DNA from: CAYLLT01 sp964591605
Lineage (GTDB): Bacteria; Planctomycetota; Phycisphaerae; UBA1845; PWPN01
Direction: 5' to 3'
Length of the DNA stretch: 12,946 nt
NCBI GenBank assembly: GCA_964591605.1
Contig: CAZQEN010000217.1
Span: 1 to 12,946, forward strand
Part shown: positions 1 to 5,286 of the stretch, one piece after another
Layout of the letters: every line of letters starts with the position of its first letter
How positions within the stretch are numbered: the first letter of the stretch is position 1
Notes under the pieces: generated by a model
The model's database searches: none
What the model was told of the DNA's origin: nothing
The model's input: the letters and a program-made list of their open reading frames with translations, nothing else
Position numbers and translations under genes: made by a program

Positions 1-1213
1 GGTGCGCGCTGCCGGTGGAATCCGGCGCCGAGTTGCCGTTGATCGCCGCGCTGCCCGGTGCGCTGCGGTCGAGGATCGGGCCGACGACGTTGTTGGCGGC
101 GATGTCCCAGTTGATGGTGTTCCCCGAGCAAGTGTTGCGAACGATGATGTTGCCGGCGATGGCAATTTCGATGCCACGGTCGTTGCCGGTGCAGTTGTTG
201 CCCTCAATACGGTTGTCGCTGAAGTCCGCCTGAATGCCCGCGCCGTTGCCGTTAAAGCCGTTAAACGCGGCGGAGCAGCCGATGACGACGCAGCCCCCTG
301 CCACCGAGATGCCGTTCCCATCATTCCTGCTCGTCGCGCAGCCCGATATCTTGGAGTAGTTGTTGCTGCCGATCCCGTTGTTTCCGTTGAGAGAACTCGT
401 GCAGCCGGTGACCGTACAATCGGGGCCGGCTTGGATGCCGGTACCGCCATTGGCGTGTGCGGAACAACCCTCGACGGCATTGTCGTTCGATAGCGTGAAG
501 CCGTTGCCGGTGTTCTGTTCCGCGGCACAACCGCGTACGGCCGACCCGTCTCCGGTGCGGACGCCGGAGCCGCCATTGAGGCGTGCCGAGCAGGACTGCA
601 GGACAGCGCATGACCCGGTGTAAAAGCCGTTCCCGCTATTGCTGCTGGCCGTACATTGCACAACCACGCTGTTCGTGCCGACCCCGAGCCCGTCCAGACC
701 GTTCGATTGCGCCCCGATCCGGTCCAGCCGGTGGTTATCTCCATTCAATAGAATCCCCGACTGGCCCCAGAAGCGGACGTGCCCGTTGGTGATACTCAGG
801 CCGCTGCGGTTCGTGGTGTCGCTGGTGGTGATGCCGCGCAGCGATCCGCCCACACCGGTGACGCGGAAGCCCATCAAGTCGATGGACACGCCGCTGGAAG
901 CGATCTCGATGCCGTGCTTGGCGGACGAGCCGTTGATGTCCGACGTGAGGTAGTACGATCCGGGTGACGAAATACGGAAGACGCTGTCCGCGTCGCCGGG
1001 GGTGTTGATGGCGTTGATGGCGATACGCGGCTCAACCTCATCGAGCGGCTTCATGGTGGGCGCGACCGGGCCTGCCGGCGGATTGAGGTCGCCGGCGTTG
1101 ACCCAGATCACGGTACCGGCCGCGGCGGCAATCAGTAACGCGGCCATCGACCGCTGCGGCCGTGGTCCTCCTCTGCGAACGGCGGACGTGACTCGACTCA
1201 CCAGGGCGAGCAT
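1..1213 (-). CDS. Secreted right-handed parallel beta-helix repeat protein (C-terminus off the left edge)
   Basis: Read on the minus strand from ATG at 1213, 404 codons stay open to the window edge, so the gene is partial at its C-terminus. A purine-rich ribosome site (AGGAAAGGA) sits just upstream of the ATG. The N-terminus is basic, followed by a hydrophobic stretch (MAALLIAAAAGTVIWVNAG), which reads as an export signal; an alternative start is the Met at 1147. Next comes a conserved-looking segment, DLNPPAGPVAPTMKPLDEVE, then about nine rungs of roughly 20-24 residues of the type V-x-G-C-S-x-x-x-x-N-x-G-x-G-I. These rungs are typical of pectate-lyase-like/NosD-like beta-helices. The visible end (INWDIAANN, then GNSAPDSTGSAH) looks like the closing part of the family, so probably few residues are missing. 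The role is inferred to be a surface or secreted beta-solenoid; no catalytic residues can be assigned. Confidence 0.85.
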   Translation of the reverse strand, partial: MLALVSRVTSAVRRGGPRPQRSMAALLIAAAAGTVIWVNAGDLNPPAGPVAPTMKPLDEVEPRIAINAINTPGDADSVFRISSPGSYYLTSDINGSSAKHGIEIASSGVSIDLMGFRVTGVGGSLRGITTSDTTNRSGLSITNGHVRFWGQSGILLNGDNHRLDRIGAQSNGLDGLGVGTNSVVVQCTASSNSGNGFYTGSCAVLQSCSARLNGGSGVRTGDGSAVRGCAAEQNTGNGFTLSNDNAVEGCSAHANGGTGIQAGPDCTVTGCTSSLNGNNGIGSNNYSKISGCATSRNDGNGISVAGGCVVIGCSAAFNGFNGNGAGIQADFSDNRIEGNNCTGNDRGIEIAIAGNIIVRNTCSGNTINWDIAANNVVGPILDRSAPGSAAINGNSAPDSTGSAH

Positions 1214-1306
1214 GGGTCCTTTCCTCTCTGCCCCCCCGAAAGGAGTGAACCGGTCCGTGCGGCGACCAACAACCCCTTCCGAGGCCGGGTGGTAAGATAT
1301 GTGTCT

Positions 1307-1323
1307 GGAACTGGCCCAGTTCC
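1307..1323. promoter_or_regulatory. Perfect 17-bp inverted repeat, candidate operator
   Basis: GGAACTGG-C-CCAGTTCC has two perfect 8-base arms around a single central base. It lies about 95 bases upstream of the beta-helix start and beside the AT-rich patch GGTAAGATATG (CATATCTTACC on the minus strand), which could hold a -10 for that gene. The size and symmetry fit a dimeric repressor or activator site. The assignment is by shape only; no regulator is encoded in the window. Confidence 0.4.
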
Positions 1324-1465
1324 CTTTTACCCGAAGCCGCCCGGCACAGGCAAGCGTTTTTTTGCCGTGAATGCCGGAGGTCTGGCCATTCTCTTGGGCT
1401 CGCACGAGCAGGCCCGGTCTGGTCGCCGCGGCGACGACCTCGGCCGGGCGAAAGCCTCCCCCATC

Positions 1466-1503
1466 GCAGGTCCGGCCCGGTCCCGACGCGCCGGAAGACC
1501 TGC
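1466..1503. other. Stem-loop in the divergent spacer
   Basis: GCAGGTC (1466-1472) pairs perfectly with GACCTGC (1497-1503). Inside it CGGC can pair with GCCG, giving a bulged 11-bp stem with a 13-base loop. It lies about 190 bases upstream of the lectin-like gene and could be a 5' leader structure or a remnant repeat. Its 3' arm resembles the end of a cobalamin-riboswitch motif, but the rest of that aptamer is absent. Confidence 0.35.
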
Positions 1504-1680
1504 AAGCCCGCCGCCGAAACAATGGCCTGACCCGTCATGGGCCCTGCCTCTGTTTCGCCTGTGATTTCCGCAGGCACTTTGGTAGATTGGGGGTGGATTC
1601 TGCATTCCAGCCCCGGTGGGGGTGTCTGTGAGCCTGCGGAGCAGGGCCGTTGCTTCGAGAATCCCATCAGGAGGCATGGA

Positions 1681-1686
1681 AAGGAG
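1681..1686 (+). promoter_or_regulatory. Shine-Dalgarno AAGGAG deciding the GTG start at 1694
   Basis: AAGGAG is followed by a 7-base spacer and then GTG at 1694. The in-frame ATG at 1676 has GGAGG only two bases upstream, too close to act as a ribosome site. The ATG at 1616 would add a non-signal-like leader. The GTG start also places a clean signal peptide at the very N-terminus. Confidence 0.55.
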
Positions 1687-1693
1687 CACCAGC

Positions 1694-2863
1694 GTGACGT
1701 GGGGGTGGGTCAGGGCGTCGGGCGGACTCTGCGCGCCGCTGCTCTGCGCTTCGCTTGCCCTGGCCGTCGTGACCGTCAAGGATGGTTTCGAATCGTACGA
1801 AGTCGGGCCGCTCGACAAGAACGACTTCGGGCCGAATGAGGCCCCGAACGGCTATGGCAACCCCTGGTTCGGTCCGATTCCCCCCAACGGCCAGGTGGTC
1901 CCCGATTCCAACGATATCCTGCCCCGCACCGGCAACCGGATGCTCCGCGGCGCCTTCATCGACGGCACCGACTTTGACCAGAACTGGTACAACATCCAGT
2001 ACCGGCACAACTGCGGCCAGCCCCTCCGCGGAAACCTCGAACTCGACTGGTGGTTCCACGATCCGGACGGCCCCGGCGGCGTCAACTTCCGCGATTATGC
2101 CGCCCTGGCGTTCTACAGCCTGGCCCCCAGCGACACCGACTACCCCGGTGAGGGCAGCCTCAACAACTCCGCACAGATCCAGCGTCTCTCGCTCGGAGCC
2201 ACGACAGCCGCCGGTCTCGACCCCCATGTCTATCAGGCGCGCATCGTCGGCGCGAGCGACGGCGCCACCGCCGCCGGTTGGTTCAACCTGCCCGTGGCGC
2301 GATCGGTGGGCTGGCACCATGCCCGTATCAGCGTCGGTCCGCCCCTGGCCGACCACACCAACAACGTGCGGTTCTACATCGACGACATGGCCACGCCCGC
2401 CCTGGAGCACAACTCAGTGCTCGCCTACGGCTACAACATCATCGAGCTCAACACCAAGTTCGGTACCCACACCGGCTACTTCGACGACCTCACCTTCACC
2501 GCCACCGATGACGCGGACAGCGACGGCGTCCTGGACACCTGCGACCGGTGTCAGGGCACGCTGCCGGGCACCCCGGTGGACGCCTTCGGCTGCACCCGGA
2601 TTCCGGGCGACTTCAACCGTGACGGCCGCGTGGACGCCGACGATCTGACCATCTTCATCAACTGCCTGCCCGACCCGCCGCCGGCCCCGGCGGTTCCCTA
2701 CGATCTCGACTCCCTGCCCTCGATCTGCCCGCTCACCCCCGATTTCGACGGCTTCCTGCCCGCCGATTTCAACCAGAACGGCCTGCTCGACATGGATGAC
2801 TTCGGCATCCTCCAGCGCTGCTACCGCGCCTCCGCCCCGGCCGACCCCGACTGTGCCGATTGA
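1694..2863 (+). CDS. Secreted lectin/LamG-like protein with TSP3-type motif and dockerin-like EF-hand tail
   Basis: The product is 389 residues from the GTG start. Residues 1-25 form an export signal with a hydrophobic core (LCAPLLCASLALAVV). Residues 27-268 are rich in Trp, Gly and Asp (DGFESYEVGPL, LELDWWFHDPDG, GWHHARISVG, VRFYIDDM, TGYFDDLTFTA). This pattern fits a concanavalin-A/LamG-like beta-sandwich such as those that bind surface glycans; the fold is an inference. Residues about 270-302 form a thrombospondin type-3-like calcium motif (DSDGVLDTCDRC, then VDAFGC). From residue 305 there are two EF-hand loops, DFNRDGRVDADD and DFNQNGLLDMDD, each followed by a Cys, as in dockerin-like tails of Planctomycetota. 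The tail closely resembles that of the CAP protein at 5287-6501. No PEP-CTERM anchor is present. Substrate and partner are unknown. Confidence 0.8.
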   Translation: MTWGWVRASGGLCAPLLCASLALAVVTVKDGFESYEVGPLDKNDFGPNEAPNGYGNPWFGPIPPNGQVVPDSNDILPRTGNRMLRGAFIDGTDFDQNWYNIQYRHNCGQPLRGNLELDWWFHDPDGPGGVNFRDYAALAFYSLAPSDTDYPGEGSLNNSAQIQRLSLGATTAAGLDPHVYQARIVGASDGATAAGWFNLPVARSVGWHHARISVGPPLADHTNNVRFYIDDMATPALEHNSVLAYGYNIIELNTKFGTHTGYFDDLTFTATDDADSDGVLDTCDRCQGTLPGTPVDAFGCTRIPGDFNRDGRVDADDLTIFINCLPDPPPAPAVPYDLDSLPSICPLTPDFDGFLPADFNQNGLLDMDDFGILQRCYRASAPADPDCAD

Positions 2864-3007
2864 CCCGCCGCCTGAACGGTCTGGTCCGCCCGCCATGACC
2901 CTCTGCAAAAGCTTGAATTCCTAATTTCAATAATGACAACAGGTTAACGAATAAGAGCCCGCCGTTCGCTGGCACTGGCCGGCCCCAGACCGGATAATGA
3001 GGGGAGC

Positions 3008-4225
3008 ATGACGCCTGCTCTCGACACATCCGAACGCAAGTCGCCGCCGATGCGGCAGACGACCGCCTACACCGGCCAGGTTGTCTACATCTACACCTAT
3101 GACATCGCCTACGACCTGGCCCGCCGTCCGCTCGATCGCCTCCTGGGCCAGCCCGTCGCCCAGTTCACCGTCGATGCCAGCAAACGAAGCCCCAAGCAGC
3201 TCGTGTTCTACTCGCCGCAGATGGTCCGGCTGCCGCCGCTCGAGCGGATCGGGCCCCAGGGCGCCGTCCGTGTCGAACGGACGGTCAAAATCCTGCCCGT
3301 CGGGGCCCTGAGCATCACCGTCCGCGTCCCCTTCCGCGTCGAGCGCATCGAAGACCTGATCGCCTACCACAACCTGAGTTTCTCCAACGGCGCCCTGAGC
3401 ACAGAGATGCGCCAGCTCGCCGAGGACGCCCGCAACGAGCTCCTCGACCGCTGCATCCGTCCCGTCGAGCGCATCCCCGAAGACGAAGGCTACCCCGTCT
3501 TCTGCATCCATTCACCGCCTGTGGGACCGCCTTCCAGCCGGTCTGACCGGCCAGACGTCGGTCCCTCAAGGGGGTCTCACTTCTCCGCCGAGTCCTGGCT
3601 CGCCGAACACCGCCGCGCGGTCGCCTCGCTGCTCACCCAGGAGCGCGAGGTCAGCCATCTCTCAGACCAGGAGGTGCAGGAATCCACGGGCAAGTATCTG
3701 AGCTACTACGACCACGACCTGGTCGTCACCGACTGGGACGCTGCTCTGGTTATCGACGAGCCGCAGTTCTTCGACGAGACGCTCTACGTGATGGAGCTCG
3801 CCAACATGCAGCTCGCCGAGCTCGAGGCCTACGACAGGCTGCTCGATGAAGTGATCGACCGCTCCTACCGCGACCTCGAGCGTCACGGCCGGGGGCTCCG
3901 TTCGGCCGGTCGCAGCCGCTTTGACGCCCTGCAGCGCCTCCGCGAGATCCGAATCGACCTGGCCCGCCTCAGCGACGAGCTCTCCAACATCACCAAGTTC
4001 TTCGGCGACTGGCACCTGGCCCGCGTCTACCAGCACCTGTCCGACCGCTTCCACCTGGCCGACTGGCACCGCACCATCGACGAAAAACTCCGCACCATGG
4101 ACGACCTCTACGGCCTCCACAAACAGGACCAGCTCAACCGCTGGATGTTCTGGCTCGAATTCGCCATCGTCCTCCTCTTCATCATCGACCTCGTTGTCCT
4201 CTTCGTGGACCTGGCCAAAGACTGA
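3008..4225 (+). CDS. DUF155-like (Rmd1/YagE) C-terminally membrane-anchored protein
   Basis: The product is 405 residues. The start is supported by GAGG five bases upstream of the ATG, and a GATAAT box lies at 2993-2998. The N-terminal third is an alpha/beta region (GQVVYIYTYDIAYDLARRPL, LPVGALSITVRVPF). The middle is highly charged and helical. The last 70 residues read FFGDWHLARVYQHLSDRF, then a helix, then a single hydrophobic segment (WMFWLEFAIVLLFIIDLVVL, about 378-400) and a short DLAKD tail. This layout matches the DUF155 family, whose members have a W/Y-rich helical stretch and one C-terminal membrane helix, but the assignment is by pattern recall only. There is no signal peptide, so most of the protein should be cytosolic and tail-anchored. 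Function is unknown. Residues 172-191 are encoded by a palindromic element listed separately. Confidence 0.75.
   Translation: MTPALDTSERKSPPMRQTTAYTGQVVYIYTYDIAYDLARRPLDRLLGQPVAQFTVDASKRSPKQLVFYSPQMVRLPPLERIGPQGAVRVERTVKILPVGALSITVRVPFRVERIEDLIAYHNLSFSNGALSTEMRQLAEDARNELLDRCIRPVERIPEDEGYPVFCIHSPPVGPPSSRSDRPDVGPSRGSHFSAESWLAEHRRAVASLLTQEREVSHLSDQEVQESTGKYLSYYDHDLVVTDWDAALVIDEPQFFDETLYVMELANMQLAELEAYDRLLDEVIDRSYRDLERHGRGLRSAGRSRFDALQRLREIRIDLARLSDELSNITKFFGDWHLARVYQHLSDRFHLADWHRTIDEKLRTMDDLYGLHKQDQLNRWMFWLEFAIVLLFIIDLVVLFVDLAKD
3521..3580 (+). repeat. 60-bp palindromic element inserted in frame within a coding sequence
   Basis: The unit begins GTGGGACC and ends GGTCTCAC, which are inverted with one mismatch. 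Inside are GGGACCG (3523-3529) against CGGTCCC (3559-3565), and the central perfect pair GCCGGTC-T-GACCGGC (3537-3551). It spans exactly 20 codons of the DUF155-like gene and encodes a Pro/Ser/Arg/Gly/Asp-rich stretch (residues 172-191) unlike the charged helical sequence around it. The layout resembles the GGC-TTCCAG-CC style dispersed hairpins of environmental genomes and the Rickettsia palindromic elements that insert in frame. Insertion is inferred; no uninterrupted homologue could be compared here. Confidence 0.55.
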
Positions 4226-4366
4226 GACCGTATGAGGTACACAAACCGAGCCCGCAGCGCCGGCAAGGGGTTTGCGCGTCCGGCTCACGAACCCATTGCC
4301 GCCTCCCAGCCGCCTTTTTCTCTTTCCTGCCTTCTGTCTTTCCCACCACTCACCCTGCGCCACATG

Positions 4367-4407
4367 GGAAATCGGATCTCAAACCTCAGATTTCCAATCT
4401 CAGATCC
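4367..4407. repeat. Interlocked inverted repeats upstream of the LOG-family gene
   Basis: GGAAATC (4367-4373) pairs with GATTTCC (4389-4395), and GGATCT (4374-4379) pairs with AGATCC (4402-4407). The order is A-B-A'-B', so both stems could form only as a pseudoknot; otherwise they are alternatives. The AT-rich unit built from CTCAGATT/TCTCAGAT words contrasts with the GC-rich surroundings and looks like a dispersed repeat. A pyrimidine-rich tract (about 4298-4350) precedes it. Confidence 0.4.
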
Positions 4408-4419
4408 TCATCACCCGTG

Positions 4420-4425
4420 TATACT
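4420..4425 (+). promoter_or_regulatory. Candidate -10 box TATACT for a leaderless transcript
   Basis: TATACT matches the TATAAT consensus at five of six positions and ends nine bases before the ATG at 4435. Initiation at the usual distance would therefore fall at or just before the start codon. No Shine-Dalgarno sequence precedes that ATG, which fits a leaderless mRNA. No good -35 hexamer is visible at 16-18 bases. Confidence 0.35.
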
Positions 4426-4434
4426 CCCACGCCA

Positions 4435-5004
4435 ATGAATACGTTCCGAAATGACCAGCCCGTTGCCTGTCTCTTCGGCAGCTACTCGCCCCGGCCCGGC
4501 GAGCCGCTGTATCAGCTCGCCTACGACATCGGCCACGCCCTTGCGAGGGCCGGCTACTGCGTGGCCAACGGGGGATACGACGGAACCATGGAAGCCAGCC
4601 ACCGCGGCGCCAAGGATGCCGGTGGACGCACCATCGGCATCACCTGCTCGATCTTCGGCGGCTACCGCCAGGTGCCCCTCAAGGCCAACGCGTACTGCGA
4701 CCGCGAGATCCACTTCGACGACGTCTTCCGCCGCATCGATACGATGATCCGGATGTCCAACGTGTACATCTTCATGGAGGGCGGAACAGGTACACTCAGC
4801 GAGCTCGGCCTGGCGTGGGAATTCGTCGCCAAGGGTCTGATCGAGCCCCGCCCGATCTTCATCGTCGGCGATTTCTGGCGCCCCATGGCCCGCCGGCTCA
4901 TCGCCGCGCGCCCCAAGAGCGGCCGGCACGTGCACCTGGTCGACACGGCCGGCGAGATCATCGCCCGCCTGCCCGACCCTGCGGCGGCTCCCGCCCCTCC
5001 GTGA
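4435..5004 (+). CDS. LOG-family (lysine-decarboxylase-like fold) nucleotide-binding protein
   Basis: The product is 189 residues. The N-terminal strand and turn (VACLFGSYSP, 10-19) open a Rossmann-like fold. Residues 45-59 read NGGYDGTMEASHRGA, and 114-123 read MEGGTGTLSE, the counterpart of the PGGxGTxxE motif of LOG proteins with Glu in place of the Pro. Characterised LOG proteins are phosphoribohydrolases that release cytokinin-type bases from nucleoside monophosphates; relatives in the wider SLOG superfamily bind nucleotides. Substrate here is unknown, and the missing Pro and lower overall similarity make true LOG activity uncertain. Length fits the family. ATG 4435 was chosen over the in-frame GTG at 4417 because the latter lies on the TATACT box. 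The gene is single in its orientation context, 209 bases after the DUF155-like gene. Confidence 0.8.
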   Translation: MNTFRNDQPVACLFGSYSPRPGEPLYQLAYDIGHALARAGYCVANGGYDGTMEASHRGAKDAGGRTIGITCSIFGGYRQVPLKANAYCDREIHFDDVFRRIDTMIRMSNVYIFMEGGTGTLSELGLAWEFVAKGLIEPRPIFIVGDFWRPMARRLIAARPKSGRHVHLVDTAGEIIARLPDPAAAPAPP

Positions 5005-5105
5005 TCCCTGGGGCCGTGACACGATCCGCCGGGCGTGGCGATTGTGGTGCAGGCGTCCCGCCTGCACGTCCCGCCGGGGCCTGCACGTGCGGGTCCGTGA
5101 TCCCT
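4998..5105. repeat. Hairpin element framed by 12-bp direct repeats
   Basis: TCCGTGATCCCT occurs exactly at 4998-5009 and again at 5094-5105. The first copy includes the stop codon of the LOG-family gene. Between them is a perfect hairpin, GTGCAGGC-GTCCC-GCCTGCAC (5047-5067), followed by a second GCCTGCAC and the palindrome GCACGTGC (5083-5090). Hairpins of the form xGCAGGC-GTCCC-GCCTGCx occur as dispersed repeats in many environmental genomes. The flanking repeat could be a duplication from insertion or a local tandem event. No transposase is present. Confidence 0.5.
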
Positions 5106-5206
5106 CGCCCCCCCGGGCACGGGATCCTGACCTTACCGCTTGGGTGAAACACTCCAATTCGTCCGGCAGAGCTTGGTTTTTTGCGCGAGCCGGCTAAAGT
5201 GTTGGC

Positions 5207-5246
5207 GGCTCGTCGCGGAGCCATGCACTCCTTCGCGTAGCGGAGT
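5207..5246. other. Two tandem small hairpins in the leader of the CAP-protein gene
   Basis: GGCTC-GTCGCG-GAGCC (5207-5222) is followed by ACTCC...GGAGT (5227-5246), whose interior CGC/GCG can also pair. They lie 40-80 bases upstream of the ATG at 5287. A weak promoter-like pair, TTGGTT (5173-5178) and TAAAGT (5195-5200) 16 bases apart, lies just before them. Function is unknown; the short arms could be chance in GC-rich DNA. Confidence 0.3.
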
Positions 5247-5286
5247 TGAACCTGCACGCCTCGTTCGATGTCCCGGGAACTTCCTC

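Larger units (their letters stand above)
1214..1693. other. Divergent intergenic region, no gene seen
   Basis: These 480 bases separate the minus-strand beta-helix gene from the plus-strand lectin-like gene, so both promoters should lie here. Open frames across it have poor composition and no good starts. Visible structure includes a perfect 17-bp inverted repeat (1307-1323) next to an AT-rich patch (GGTAAGATATG, 1291-1301), a T7 run near 1357, a 14-bp palindrome GTCGCCGCGGCGAC (1422-1435) and a hairpin at 1466-1503. I cannot identify a named riboswitch or a strong sigma-70 promoter. Confidence 0.7.

Noticed and set aside
1330..1375. Rho-independent terminator or cyclic-di-GMP riboswitch around the T7 run
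   Set aside because: No stable GC hairpin ends at the T run, no gene lies upstream in that orientation, and the conserved GGGACGCAAAGCC block of the GEMM aptamer is missing.
1466..1510. Cobalamin riboswitch
   Set aside because: Only the final GCCGGAAGACCTGC resembles the aptamer; the other conserved blocks (GCCACTG and the GGTG...AA core) are absent upstream.
1782..2648. 288-codon plus-strand frame of Thr/Pro/Ser/Ala-rich protein
   Set aside because: It is an out-of-frame shadow of the lectin-like gene; its low-complexity composition follows from GC-rich codons read in the wrong frame.
2965..2985. Sigma-54 promoter (TGGCAC) before the DUF155-like gene
   Set aside because: The -24-like TGGCAC is present, but the -12 TTGC element is not at the required spacing.
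5140..5286. Upstream start for the CAP protein
   Set aside because: It would bury the signal peptide 49 residues inside and cross the leader hairpins. ATG 5287 starts directly at a standard signal peptide.
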